Origin: Elusimicrobiota bacterium
GTDB taxonomy: Bacteria > Elusimicrobiota > Elusimicrobia > Elusimicrobiales > UBA9959
DNA length: 64,000 nucleotides
Reading direction: 5' to 3'
Assembly (NCBI GenBank): GCA_026388155.1
Contig: JAPLKI010000007.1
Span: 1-64,000, forward strand
Shown here: piece after piece, positions 33,442 through 41,983 of the stretch
Position numbering within the stretch: the first letter of the stretch is position 1
Layout: each line of letters starts with the position of its first letter
Notes under the pieces: model-generated
Databases searched by the model: none
What the model was told of the DNA's origin: nothing
What the model saw: only the letters and a program-made list of their open reading frames with translations
Program-made: the position numbers and the translations under genes

Positions 33442-33849
33442 ATGTATAAAGTCAGCAAAACCGTATCTTTCGCCTACAGTCACAGGCTGCTGGATCATAA
33501 CGGCAAATGTAAAAATCTGCACGGCCATAACGCCAGGGTGGAATTGATACTTGAAACCGAAACGCTTGACAGTTCGGCTATGGTGGCGGACTTCACGGAG
33601 TTCGGCGCCGCGCTGAAGATGTGGGTGGATTCGAACCTTGACCATAAAGTTATACTTTGCGCGCGGGATCCTCTGCTTAAACTTCTTAAAAAAGCGCGCC
33701 AGGCCTGTTTTGAAACGCGTGACAACCCGACGGCTGAGGCGCTGGCCGAACTGATCTTCATTAAAATGAAGAAGCTGGGCCTGCCCGTCTCGAAAGTAAA
33801 ATTCTGGGAAACAGACAATTCAATGGCTTCTTACAAAGAGGAAAGATGA
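33442..33849 (+). CDS. queD: 6-pyruvoyl-tetrahydropterin synthase / QueD family
   Basis: 135 residues. 6-carboxytetrahydropterin synthase acts in queuosine and other deazapurine pathways. Zinc-binding histidines fit SFAYSHRL and CKNLHGHNARVEL; the Cys in NGKCKNLHGH is the catalytic Cys of the family. FTEFGAALKMWVDSNLDHK and NPTAEALAELIF are also typical. No other queuosine genes are nearby, so the pterin or queuosine assignment rests on family alone. One base separates it from trxB. Confidence 0.9.
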   Translation: MYKVSKTVSFAYSHRLLDHNGKCKNLHGHNARVELILETETLDSSAMVADFTEFGAALKMWVDSNLDHKVILCARDPLLKLLKKARQACFETRDNPTAEALAELIFIKMKKLGLPVSKVKFWETDNSMASYKEER

Positions 33850-33850
33850 C

Positions 33851-34789
33851 ATGAACGAGAACGACAACCACTACGATCTTTTGATAATCGGCTCCGGCCC
33901 CGCCGGTTTTACGGCGGCCATTTACGGCGCCAGGGGAGGTCTTAAAACCGCCCTTATCGGAGGCGCGGCCCCCGGCGGACAGCTTCTGCAAACCACGGAA
34001 ATAGAAAATTTCCCCGGCTTTCAGGAGCCGGTGAACGGAGCCGACCTGATGACTCGCATGCTTAACCAGGCAAAACGCCTGGGGGCGGCAATACTTCAGG
34101 AAGACGCCGTAAAAGTTGACCTTAAAGTTTCTCCCTTCGCCGTAACCGGCTCAAGCGCCAATATATACACCGCCCGCGCGGTAATAGCCGCCACCGGCGC
34201 CAGGGCCAGGTGGCTTGGCCTCGCCTCGGAGGGGAAATATATAGGAAAGGGCGTTTCAGGCTGCGCGACCTGTGACGGATTCTTTTACCGCGGGAAAGAA
34301 GTGTGCGTGGTGGGAGGGGGGGACTCCGCCGCCGAAGACGCGCTGTTCCTGACCAGATTCGCCTCGCGTGTTTATCTGGTGCACCGGCGGGACCAACTGC
34401 GCGCCAATTTCCGCCTTCAGGAAAAGTTGAAAGCGAACCCGAAAATAGAGATTATCTACGACTGCGTGCCGCTTGAGATGCTTGGAGACTCAAAGCTGAA
34501 AACCGTAAAGCTTAAAAATGTTAAAACCGGCGCGATACGCGAGCTGAATTTAACCGGCGCGTTCATTGCCATCGGCCACTCGCCGGAAACGGCTGTTTTT
34601 GAAGGGCAGCTTAAACTTGACCAGGATGGGTATATCTTAACCGACGGACACGCCGGAACTTCCGTGCCGGGGGTCTTCGCGGCCGGGGATGTGATGGACC
34701 GCAATTACAAACAGGCGGTAGTGGCCGCCGGTTCAGGCTGCGTAGCCTCCATGGAAGCCGGGAAATACCTGGAAGCAAACGGGGAATAG
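33851..34789 (+). CDS. trxB: thioredoxin reductase
   Basis: 312 residues, a flavoprotein that reduces thioredoxin with NADPH. FAD loop IIGSGPAGFTAAIYGARGG, GGQLLQTTEIENFPGF, redox-active pair CATCDGFF (about 138-141), NADPH loop VCVVGGGDSAAEDALFL with HRRDQLRA (NADPH-type), and the FAD-binding ending GVFAAGDVMDRNYKQAVVAA. All parts are present and in order. Confidence 0.96.
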   Translation: MNENDNHYDLLIIGSGPAGFTAAIYGARGGLKTALIGGAAPGGQLLQTTEIENFPGFQEPVNGADLMTRMLNQAKRLGAAILQEDAVKVDLKVSPFAVTGSSANIYTARAVIAATGARARWLGLASEGKYIGKGVSGCATCDGFFYRGKEVCVVGGGDSAAEDALFLTRFASRVYLVHRRDQLRANFRLQEKLKANPKIEIIYDCVPLEMLGDSKLKTVKLKNVKTGAIRELNLTGAFIAIGHSPETAVFEGQLKLDQDGYILTDGHAGTSVPGVFAAGDVMDRNYKQAVVAAGSGCVASMEAGKYLEANGE

Positions 34790-34828
34790 GGATTAAGTGA
34801 TTTAGTGATTAAGTCCAGAGTGAAATTT

Positions 34829-36538
34829 TCATTTACTCGCCGCAATAACCTGTTCAAGTTCGGGCTGCACGTAAAATCCCCTATTGCGCATCTGCTCAAT
34901 ATAAAATTTCGCCTTGGTTATGTCTTTTTTCTGATAGTTCAGAAAGGCCAGATTTGCGTAGACTTTAGCGAAGTCCGGGTTTATCCGGAGAGCCATTTCC
35001 CAGGAAAGCTCCGCTTTATCGACAAAGCCGCCGCCATAGTATAAAATCCCCAGATTAAGATAGACATTGTCGTAAAGAGGATTAAGCTTTATCTCTTTGA
35101 GGTAATATTCTTCCGCTTCCTTAAATTTGCCCCGGTTCATGTAAAGGAGGCCTAAATTGCCGTAAACCAGCTTTTCCTCCGGATTTACTGAAACCGCTTT
35201 TTTCCACAGGCTTTCGGCGTTAGGCAGATCTCCGTCAAGATAATACATTGAGCCGAGATTATTATAACTGAAAGCGTAACTGGGTGAAGATTCAACCGCT
35301 TTTTTCCAAAAACTTATTTTATCCCTGAAATTTCCGCAGTGGATAAAAGCGATCAAAAAAAACAGGCACAGAACTCCGGCGCCAAGCGCCAGTGCCCCGC
35401 GCCCGCGCAATTTTAATATCCCGGGGATATCCAGTTCCGCAAGCATAAAAATAAAACCTGTCAGCGGAAGATATAGCCTGTGCTCGCTGAAATCAGGCAC
35501 AGCCGAACCTGAGCGTATAAATGACGGCAGCAGGAACAGCAGGAACCAGAATATCCCGAAAGCGACGTAATTCGCCCGTTTTGCCCTGGAAACATATATC
35601 AGCGCCCCGGTAATGATACCCGCGCATACTCCGTACCGCATCGGCAGATCTTTAAGTACCGGCATTATCCCGAGATCGAAGGGGAAAAAGATTTTGCCGA
35701 TATAGGGGATAAGAGCGGGGGAATTTTCCATCAGCGATCTTATGATGTTAAAGTCGGAATTTCCTATAATTGTTTTTAGAACGGCGCTTCTCGCCAGAAA
35801 CCAGCCCGAAACAACCAATATCCAGCCGGCAAAAAGCGAAAGATTGCCTCCGGCAGCCGGTTCAGATTCCTTCTTAATAAAAACGACAAAGAACAGGCAC
35901 AAAGCGCAGAGGAAAACCGCGTTTTCCTTGGTCAGCAGCGCAAGCAGTAAAAACAGCAAATGAGCCGCTAACTGTGCCCGTTTCCGGCCCTCCAAAAAAG
36001 ACAGGAACGAAATAAAGCTCAAAAGCGTGAATAAGGCGAGCAGGATGTCGTTCCTTCCCGGTATCCACGCCACGGCCTGCGTCAAAACGGGATGTACCGT
36101 AAAAAGAAGGGCGTAAAAAAACGACAGCGCCCTGTTATAATTCAATTTCACCAAAACCCGGAACACGAGGCAGCACACGAACAAGTGCAAAAGCACGTTG
36201 GTAAAATGATACGCGCCCGGATTTTTCCCTCCCCACAGGGCGTCCAGCATAAATGAAACGGTGATCATCGGCCGGTAATATGAGCCGCCCAGGTGGGAGT
36301 GGAAAACTTCTTCCCTGAAAAAATTAATGATGTTCGAAGCTCTGGAGATAAAGTCAAACTTGTCCAGTATAAGCGCGTTGTCGTCAAGGTAGCTGAAGTT
36401 AAAAAAAATGGTCCTGAAATAAAGCAAAAAGCCGACAAAAAATATCCATACGAACGGTTTATACGAATTTAAAAAAGCGTCGCCGGATAAAACTCCGGCG
36501 GCTTCAATTGTGCGGATATCTTTATGTTTCCGGGTCAT
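34829..36538 (-). CDS. polytopic membrane protein with C-terminal TPR repeats
   Basis: 569 residues. About ten hydrophobic segments span residues 25-385. NFSYLDDNALILDKFDFI near residue 48 and PGRNDILLALFTLLSF near residue 158 are typical of the DUF1736/TMTC-like and PMT-related glycosyltransferase group. Then come about four tetratricopeptide repeats (AFSYNNLGSMYYLDGDLPNA, LVYGNLGLLYMNRGKFKEAE, VYLNLGILYYGGGFVDKAEL). It could be a lipid-linked sugar transferase acting on exported proteins; the reaction is not proven by sequence. Ten bases separate it from the kinase gene upstream. Confidence 0.75.
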   Translation of the reverse strand: MTRKHKDIRTIEAAGVLSGDAFLNSYKPFVWIFFVGFLLYFRTIFFNFSYLDDNALILDKFDFISRASNIINFFREEVFHSHLGGSYYRPMITVSFMLDALWGGKNPGAYHFTNVLLHLFVCCLVFRVLVKLNYNRALSFFYALLFTVHPVLTQAVAWIPGRNDILLALFTLLSFISFLSFLEGRKRAQLAAHLLFLLLALLTKENAVFLCALCLFFVVFIKKESEPAAGGNLSLFAGWILVVSGWFLARSAVLKTIIGNSDFNIIRSLMENSPALIPYIGKIFFPFDLGIMPVLKDLPMRYGVCAGIITGALIYVSRAKRANYVAFGIFWFLLFLLPSFIRSGSAVPDFSEHRLYLPLTGFIFMLAELDIPGILKLRGRGALALGAGVLCLFFLIAFIHCGNFRDKISFWKKAVESSPSYAFSYNNLGSMYYLDGDLPNAESLWKKAVSVNPEEKLVYGNLGLLYMNRGKFKEAEEYYLKEIKLNPLYDNVYLNLGILYYGGGFVDKAELSWEMALRINPDFAKVYANLAFLNYQKKDITKAKFYIEQMRNRGFYVQPELEQVIAASK

Positions 36539-36548
36539 AGCATCTGGC

Positions 36549-38063
36549 TTATGCGTGGGGGAGCGCGCCCAGGCGGCGCAAAGCTTGGCTGGTTTTCCGG
36601 GTCGCCTTCACGAACGCGCGCCAGCTCTTGATCAATTTCTGGCGTTCTTCTTCGCTTAATTGCGGCGCGAATTCCCGCGGCGAAGTTTTTATTTTCCAGG
36701 AGGGATTAAGGCCGATAGAGCGCGCGGCGGCAAGGGCCGCTCCCGCGGCGGTGGCCTCGGCTTCTTCCAGGCGCAGCACTTTGGCGCCCGTAATATCGGC
36801 CTGAAACTGCAGCAGCCAGTCTATTTTTGAAAGACCGCCAGAAACTTTCAGCTCGTCTATTTTAAAACCTTTGCGCTTTACAAGGTCAAGCGAATCGCCC
36901 ACCATGAAAGCCACGCCCTCAACCATGCCGCGCACGACATCGTACTTGTCGGAGCCGGCGGAAAACCCGGTAAAAGTGGTAAAAGCGGAGAAATCCCAAT
37001 ACGGCGAGCCAATGCCGCCTATGGCCGGCAGACAGAAAAGACGGTTTTTGGATTTGCGGCACATGCCGTCTACATCATTTATATCGTCAAAAAGGTTAAA
37101 CTTCACTTTCAGCCATTCAAGGGCCGTGCCGGCTGAATTGACTGTGCTTTCGGTAAAATAACAAAGCGATTTTTTACCGCGCCCCGTTTGCCAGCCCACT
37201 GAATTAAGCAGACCGCGTATTTTTACGGGGGTAGCACCGGTGTTTACCAGCAGAAAAGCGCCGGTGCCATAATTAAGGGCGGCGGCATTTTCGCCCTCAA
37301 CCCCCAGGCCCAGCATAGCGGCCTGCTGGTCGCCAAGCATGGCGCGAACCGGCAGCGTAAAACCGTCCGTTTCAATGCGCCCGTAATCTCCGAAACTTGG
37401 GCGCACTTCCGGCAGGCACTCCGGGGGCACTCCGAAAGCCTCAAGCAGGCGCTTGTCCCACTTCAGCCGCCTGATGTTGAACAGCAGGGTGCGCTGGGCC
37501 TGGCCCGGATCCAGAGCGAAGACAGAGCCGTTCGAGAATTTCCAAAGCAGGAAGCCGGCCACCGGCGAGATAAGAAGATTTTTCTCTTCGGCGGCTTTTT
37601 TGACCGCGGGATAATTTTTAAGACACCAGGCTATTTTTGAGGCGCTGTAATACGGGGTTTTATACAGGCCGGTGGCATCATGGATTTTGCGGTTTGAAAG
37701 GCCCACCGAAGACAAAAGTTCAAGCGCGCGCCCGTCCTGCCAGCTAAGCGCGGGGCAAAGCGGCGCGCCGCTGCGCTTATCCCAGAACACCACCGTTGAA
37801 CGCTGGGCCGCCACGGAAAGCGCCAAAACCTTTGAGCCGGGGGGGAGTTTGGAAAGCACTTCACTTAAACTTTCTTTCTGTGTCCTGAAGATCTCTTCGG
37901 CGTCGTACTCCGCCAGCCCCTGGGCGGGGTAAGCAGCCTCAAGCTTGCGCTGGGCCTTGAAACGTACCTTTCCCTCAAGGTCAAAAACAAGCGTCCTTGA
38001 GCTGGAACTCCCCTGGTCAAGCACCAGAATAAAATCTTCGCCGCCAGCCGGCATATCAGTCAT
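36549..38063 (-). CDS. glpK: glycerol kinase (FGGY family)
   Basis: 504 residues, GAGG before the ATG. It opens FILVLDQGSSSSRTLVFDLE, the FGGY ATP-binding start, and has ALSVAAQRSTVVFWDK, PALSWQDGRALE, AMLGDQQAAMLGLGV and LNYGTGAFLLVNTG, which are closest to glycerol kinases. ELKVSGGLSKIDWLLQFQAD and TAAGAALAAARSIG complete the C-terminal part. It would phosphorylate glycerol in the cytosol. No glpF or glpD is nearby, so another polyol substrate is possible. Confidence 0.82.
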   Translation of the reverse strand: MTDMPAGGEDFILVLDQGSSSSRTLVFDLEGKVRFKAQRKLEAAYPAQGLAEYDAEEIFRTQKESLSEVLSKLPPGSKVLALSVAAQRSTVVFWDKRSGAPLCPALSWQDGRALELLSSVGLSNRKIHDATGLYKTPYYSASKIAWCLKNYPAVKKAAEEKNLLISPVAGFLLWKFSNGSVFALDPGQAQRTLLFNIRRLKWDKRLLEAFGVPPECLPEVRPSFGDYGRIETDGFTLPVRAMLGDQQAAMLGLGVEGENAAALNYGTGAFLLVNTGATPVKIRGLLNSVGWQTGRGKKSLCYFTESTVNSAGTALEWLKVKFNLFDDINDVDGMCRKSKNRLFCLPAIGGIGSPYWDFSAFTTFTGFSAGSDKYDVVRGMVEGVAFMVGDSLDLVKRKGFKIDELKVSGGLSKIDWLLQFQADITGAKVLRLEEAEATAAGAALAAARSIGLNPSWKIKTSPREFAPQLSEEERQKLIKSWRAFVKATRKTSQALRRLGALPHA

Positions 38064-38167
38064 TCATTACCTCTGCCATAAGCCATAGGCTATACGCCTT
38101 CATTGTTGAATCCAAATCTTAAATCTTGAATCTTGAATCTTAAATCATCGATCTTCAGCCCTCAGCC
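38064..38167. repeat. intergenic repeat units before glpK
   Basis: GCCATAAGCCATAGGCTATA at 38075-38094 belongs to the family at 14230. It is followed by tandem ATCTTAAATCTTGAATCTTG units (38115-38147). No gene is supported. Confidence 0.55.
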
Positions 38168-39499
38168 TTAAGCCTTTTTTCTCTTCAGATTTATTTCAAA
38201 GCGGGGAGAGCTCACACCGTGGCGCTTCAGTTTGTTTTTTGCGTCTTCCGGCACCGCGGGGTCGCTAAGCATAGCCACTATTTTGGGCAGCGTAAGGCCA
38301 AGGGCCTTCTTGTAAAGGTCAAATTCGTTCAGCACTCCTATAACCGCCTCGCGGTCGCTGAATTTCCAGTTTTCTCCGCGGCTGAGCTCAAGGCTGTATT
38401 TTTCGCCGGATAATTCTTTTTTACCGGACCCCGCGTGTATTTCGCCAAGCTCGCGCGCCACTTCCTCAAGCTGGGTGTTCAGCTTGTCCATTTCTTCTTT
38501 CAGGTGGCCGTAGCGGTCCACCAAATCTTCAACTTTAACGTTGGAGCCGCGCGGCGGCACCGCCGCTTCGCCAGCGGCCGGTTGTTCCTTTTTGTAGTCT
38601 TTTGCCGGGGCAGAAGAGGCAGACGGCTTGCGCGAAGCGGAGTGAACGGGACAGAAATTTTTAAAGTCGCAGAAATGGCACTGGAATTCCCCGGGATTTG
38701 GCTCAAATTTTAAACCGCGTATATTTTCCGCCGCGCCAAGCACCCTTTCCCAGAAGACGCCTATCTCCTTATCGTCGGCGCGCTCAAACGGATATTGTTT
38801 TAAAGTCGGCACATGGTAATAAAGCATCTGCCGTATTTTCACCGAACTTACCTTTTTGCCGTAACGCTCCGCTATCTTTTCCTTCAGCCGCGGGTCCAGT
38901 TCGGTTATTTTCTGGTACATGTAAAGCTGGTCAGGCTGGCGTTTTACGTCCTTGCCGGTTTTATAATCTATTATTTCCACTTCGCCCCCGCCCAGGTATT
39001 CAATGCGGTCGGCTATTATGCGCACTTTAAGGCCGTCCACTTCCACGTCGGTGGAATATTCAAGCAGGAAGGGAGGTTTTAGAGCGGCCTTATTATGGGC
39101 GTAATACGCCTGCAGCATTTCAAGCCCTTTTTGGAAGTCGACCGCTTCTTTGTCCGGGTCTTTGTATCCTTTTTCAAGCCACGACTTAACGCCCCACTCT
39201 TTTTTGTAGAACTCAAGCACTTCTTCAATGGACGGGAAAGGCGGATTGCTTACGGCGTGAAGGAACTCAAGCGCCTTGTGAATGCTGTTTCCGAAAGCAA
39301 AATATGATTTAGGCTCCTCTTTCAGCTTATCCAGATATTTGAACTTATACTTCAGCGGGCACTCCGTATACATGGAAAGCTTGGAGTAGGAAAACGCGAG
39401 CAGGCCGGAAGATTTTTTTACGGGTACGGGAGGGGGGGCCACAGCGGGTTCCGCGCCGAAAAGGGCCGGGGTATTTTCCTCACTTTGTTTTTTCTTCAT
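38168..39499 (-). CDS. PD-(D/E)XK nuclease superfamily protein (AddB/Cas4-like)
   Basis: 443 residues. LLAFSYSKLSMYTECPLKYK (Y..C start), FGNSIHKALEFLH and EVEIIDYKTGKD (catalytic D/ExK) together with CHFCDFKNFCP near residue 290 make the Cas4/AddB-like nuclease with a probable Fe-S cluster. The N-terminal Cys of the set is in ECPLKY. Residues ~300-350 are a low-complexity linker and a coiled coil (VDRYGHLKEEMDKLNTQLEE) precedes a further C-terminal part. It is probably a DNA-repair nuclease without a helicase partner here. Confidence 0.85.
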   Translation of the reverse strand: MKKKQSEENTPALFGAEPAVAPPPVPVKKSSGLLAFSYSKLSMYTECPLKYKFKYLDKLKEEPKSYFAFGNSIHKALEFLHAVSNPPFPSIEEVLEFYKKEWGVKSWLEKGYKDPDKEAVDFQKGLEMLQAYYAHNKAALKPPFLLEYSTDVEVDGLKVRIIADRIEYLGGGEVEIIDYKTGKDVKRQPDQLYMYQKITELDPRLKEKIAERYGKKVSSVKIRQMLYYHVPTLKQYPFERADDKEIGVFWERVLGAAENIRGLKFEPNPGEFQCHFCDFKNFCPVHSASRKPSASSAPAKDYKKEQPAAGEAAVPPRGSNVKVEDLVDRYGHLKEEMDKLNTQLEEVARELGEIHAGSGKKELSGEKYSLELSRGENWKFSDREAVIGVLNEFDLYKKALGLTLPKIVAMLSDPAVPEDAKNKLKRHGVSSPRFEINLKRKKA

Positions 39500-40286
39500 A
39501 AGAGATAAGCTCCGTTACCCTGTTTTCAAAACCCTTCCCGCCCACCGAGGTAAGGATCTTGCCTTTCCAGGGCGCGTAATATTCATAGATCCAGGAAGAC
39601 ATGCCCGCCATGCGCCTGCTTATTTTAACGCAATTCTCGAACTCGCCGGCGCGCGTCTTCACTTTCAGGCCCGCGGCCTCAACCTTGAAAGACAAACGCC
39701 CGCCCTGCCACTTTGAAGTCCAGCCGGCGCCGGAACTCAGAGGATACCGGAGGATAATTGTATCAAAACCGTCCTGCTTCTCAATTAAGTCACCTCCGGA
39801 AAGGCTATAGGCGCGTTTTTGGCGGCTTACCAGCTGGCGGCCGGCGTAAAAAGTGTTTTCGGCGGTGGTTTTATCCGGAGCGACCCCGGTAATCAAAAAT
39901 TCCTGCCTGGCGTTTTTGCCGCCGGTCTGCGAGTCGCCGTAAAGCCAAATACCCGCAGTGTCCATGGGGAAATAATCGGGACAGATCAACAGCCCGCGCA
40001 TGGCTTCGCGGCGGAACTTTGTGATGGGATAATTCCTCAGCAACTTTTCAAAAAGCGGGCCGGATTTTGCGCAGAGGCCGAATTCCCTTGAATAAATGCC
40101 GGCGGCCTTAAAAAGCGCCCGCTCCGTACGGGGGTCTGAAGAGCTTGTTTCGGCAAAAAGTTTATACTGGTCCGCGGCCGCAAGCGCCAGACCCTGTGAG
40201 CGGAGTTTTTCCGCCTCTTCGTAATGGTAATTTCCGCAGGAGGAAAGGGCAGCCGCGGTTAAAACGAGAAACAATGTTTTCTTCAT
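39480..40286 (-). CDS. hypothetical lipoprotein with TPR-like N-terminus
   Basis: 268 residues. Lipobox LSSCG (Cys16) after a normal signal sequence. EEAEKLRSQGLALAAADQYK and ALFKAAGIYSREF resemble tetratricopeptide helices. The C-terminal half is beta-rich, with TRAGEFENCVKISRR and WIYEYYAPWKGKILT, similar in style to DUF3108-type proteins. It overlaps the nuclease gene by 20 bases at its 3' end. Confidence 0.75.
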   Translation of the reverse strand: MKKTLFLVLTAAALSSCGNYHYEEAEKLRSQGLALAAADQYKLFAETSSSDPRTERALFKAAGIYSREFGLCAKSGPLFEKLLRNYPITKFRREAMRGLLICPDYFPMDTAGIWLYGDSQTGGKNARQEFLITGVAPDKTTAENTFYAGRQLVSRQKRAYSLSGGDLIEKQDGFDTIILRYPLSSGAGWTSKWQGGRLSFKVEAAGLKVKTRAGEFENCVKISRRMAGMSSWIYEYYAPWKGKILTSVGGKGFENRVTELISYEEKTK

Positions 40287-40341
40287 TATAGAAACCGGAA
40301 AGTATCCAGGATAGTCCTCAGCCTTCAGCCTTCTAAAAGCT

Positions 40342-40413
40342 TGCCCCCATCAGGAATCGAACCTGAATTACCTGCTTAGAAGGCAGGTGCTCTATCCATT
40401 GAGCTATGGGGGC
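40342..40413 (-). tRNA. tRNA-Arg(TCT), island attachment target
   Basis: On the minus strand a complete cloverleaf: acceptor GCCCCCA / TGGGGGC with discriminator A, D arm GCTC/GAGC, anticodon loop CTTCTAA (anticodon TCT) and T arm CAGGTTCGATTCCTG. The 5' half and its upstream flank are repeated at 56148-56191, so an element integrated within this gene, probably in the anticodon loop. Confidence 0.97.
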
Positions 40414-40418
40414 GTTCA
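40375..40418. repeat. left attachment repeat (attL-like)
   Basis: 44 bases identical to 56148-56191: from the anticodon loop of tRNA-Arg(TCT) to five bases upstream of its 5' end. Beyond them, CTATATTTTACAA and then about 30 more bases remain similar but diverged. The left copy belongs to the intact tRNA. Confidence 0.9.
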
Positions 40419-40513
40419 ACTATATTTTACAATAATAATTTATGTTTCAGGGGTGGAGCCATAACTGTGGTGGTGCCCGATTTGTGCCCTCTCAGTAATG
40501 GTTTTATACTGTT

Positions 40514-40680
40514 CTACGCTTCAAAAGCCGCCATGCTGGAGGCCAGATGTTCCACGCTTCAATGCGCGTAGCGCATTGTCAGGTTTGGGGTTGAATGCCC
40601 TAGAATGATTTGCAATGCTGCCATATCACGGGTATCCATTGCAAAATAATTGGTATGAATTACAGGGGGAAGGTCATCGC
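40514..40680 (-). pseudogene. C-terminal remnant of a tyrosine recombinase (integrase)
   Basis: The minus strand encodes DDLPPVIHTNYFAMDTRDM and ALQIILGHSTPNLTMRYAH, the HT..., LGH and catalytic-Tyr (MRYAH) end of phage-type integrases. A TGA at 40559-40561 interrupts it, and the frame continues with SVEHLASSMAAFEA and a stop at 40514, as in YAHLS-type endings. Nothing of the catalytic core upstream survives. Its place right next to the attachment tRNA is the usual one for an island integrase. Confidence 0.75.
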
Positions 40681-40712
40681 TTTTGCATGTTCCCAATAAG
40701 AAAGCAACCTAA

Positions 40713-40745
40713 CGACACCACGCTGTCGGCGCGGGCCTGTATATT
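40713..40745 (+). promoter_or_regulatory. island promoter a: 17-bp dyad, 10 bases, -10 box
   Basis: Dyad CGACACCACGCTGTCGG at 40713-40729, ten bases, TATATT at 40740-40745. The ATG of the first DnaB-like gene begins seven bases after the -10 box, so the transcript probably starts at the start codon (leaderless). Confidence 0.85.
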
Positions 40746-40751
40746 ATTTTC

Positions 40752-41651
40752 ATGACAATATTTAAAAAACCCGACACGCTTTGCCGTGAATTTAATGAAA
40801 GCACCGAAAAAGCGTGGGTTAGCTACTCCAAACTGGATATCCCACTGGGCTTCAGTCTGCATCACTGTCCTGACTTCAGGCGCGGGGGGGTCTCTATAAT
40901 TTCCTCACGGCCACGCCAGGGCAAAACAGCTTTCATTATATCGGTTCTAAATAACCTTATAACTTCCGGAAAGTTTAATGCGGCGGTTTTCCTGCCGGAT
41001 ATGCCCACGGCTGAGTTCTTTTCAAGGCTTACGGCAAGCCGGGCAGGCGTGGCGTACTCAAAAGTTAAAAGAGGCACAATTACACGTGATGATTGGCTTC
41101 TGCTTACAAAAGCCATTCCAGCTCTTTCTAAAACAGGGCTTTGGGTTTCCGCTTCCAAGCGTTTTTCATCCAATTCCGTGCGCACGGAGGCCTTGGGACT
41201 GGTCCGTGAGCTGAAGCGGGAAAAGAATAAGCTGGACGTGATCTTTATAGATTCCGTTAACTATCTTTCAGATTTTCCCGAACGAAGCTTAGATAAAACC
41301 GCTATACTGCACGCGCTTAGACGCCTGGCCGAAGATACAGATACGGCTGTTGTCTGCGCTTACGGCCTTAACGAACTTAAACCGGACGGGCTTTCGCCCC
41401 GCGCGTGCCCCAAACTCCGCGATTTCCGCGCCCGCGGCATATTTGAAGACGCGGTCGGAATTATCCTCAATATACGCATGCTGCAATACCGCGTTGCTGG
41501 TATTGATAGTAAAGAGGATGTATCTCTGGATATTGTCTGGAGCAATACGGGAAAATACGGGCATTCTATTCCAGCTAGTTTTGATTGCGTCAATTTAATG
41601 TTTTATGCTGAAAAACTGCCCCCTGGCAAAAAACCAAGGTTAAACCGCTGA
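40752..41651 (+). CDS. DnaB-helicase-like RecA-fold ATPase 1
   Basis: 299 residues, not assigned to a named family. It resembles the C-terminal ATPase domain of DnaB: Walker A SRPRQGKTAF (about residue 53), Walker B LDVIFIDSVNYL (about 157), and KLRDFRARGIFEDAVG (about 221), which is laid out like the DnaB segment that reports on nucleotide. There is no DnaB N-terminal domain and no primase. It shares DMPTAEF and most of the surrounding segment with the paralogue at 51474. The ATG at 40752 is placed exactly where a leaderless transcript would start. It probably acts on DNA as a multimeric motor. Confidence 0.75.
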   Translation: MTIFKKPDTLCREFNESTEKAWVSYSKLDIPLGFSLHHCPDFRRGGVSIISSRPRQGKTAFIISVLNNLITSGKFNAAVFLPDMPTAEFFSRLTASRAGVAYSKVKRGTITRDDWLLLTKAIPALSKTGLWVSASKRFSSNSVRTEALGLVRELKREKNKLDVIFIDSVNYLSDFPERSLDKTAILHALRRLAEDTDTAVVCAYGLNELKPDGLSPRACPKLRDFRARGIFEDAVGIILNIRMLQYRVAGIDSKEDVSLDIVWSNTGKYGHSIPASFDCVNLMFYAEKLPPGKKPRLNR

Positions 41652-41666
41652 GGCATTTTATCCTGC

Positions 41667-41699
41667 CGACGCCACGCTGTCGGCACGGTACTATATACT
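41667..41699 (+). promoter_or_regulatory. island promoter b
   Basis: Dyad CGACGCCACGCTGTCGG at 41667-41683, ten bases, TATACT at 41694-41699. It drives the small membrane protein and beta-CASP genes; the ATG at 41729 has a GGAGG ribosome site, so this transcript has a short leader. Confidence 0.85.
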
Positions 41700-41728
41700 A
41701 TTAATAAGGGATTGTTTTGGAGGTTTAT

Positions 41729-41971
41729 ATGGCAGTTATAGCGGTTTTTATGTTAATTTGGCTGGGTTTCGCGGCTTTGTGTGACAGAGGCAATGCCGAT
41801 GTTAGACGGATTGTGGCCGAAGACCGCATTGCCACGCTTTTAAAACTGATTGAGTACCTTGAAGCCCACGAACAGCCCGCTAAATTGGCAGTATTGCCGG
41901 AATATCTAGCCATGAAAAAAGTTATAGCCGAAGCCGAACAAAACGCCGGGAAATATTTTCCCAGGGAGTAG
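41729..41971 (+). CDS. small membrane-anchored protein
   Basis: 80 residues. One N-terminal hydrophobic segment (MAVIAVFMLIWLGFAALC) is followed by a charged helical domain (IVAEDRIATLLKLIEYLEAH). No family recognised. The ATG at 41729 is preferred to a TTG twelve bases earlier because GGAGG stands six bases before it. It lies 12 bases upstream of the beta-CASP gene and shares promoter b, so it may be a membrane partner of that protein. Confidence 0.7.
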   Translation: MAVIAVFMLIWLGFAALCDRGNADVRRIVAEDRIATLLKLIEYLEAHEQPAKLAVLPEYLAMKKVIAEAEQNAGKYFPRE

Positions 41972-41983
41972 AAGAATAAACAT

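Noticed and set aside
38168-39499. Cas4 of a CRISPR system
   Set aside because: Cas4-like motifs are present but there is no cas1/cas2 or array; a general AddB-like repair nuclease is more likely.
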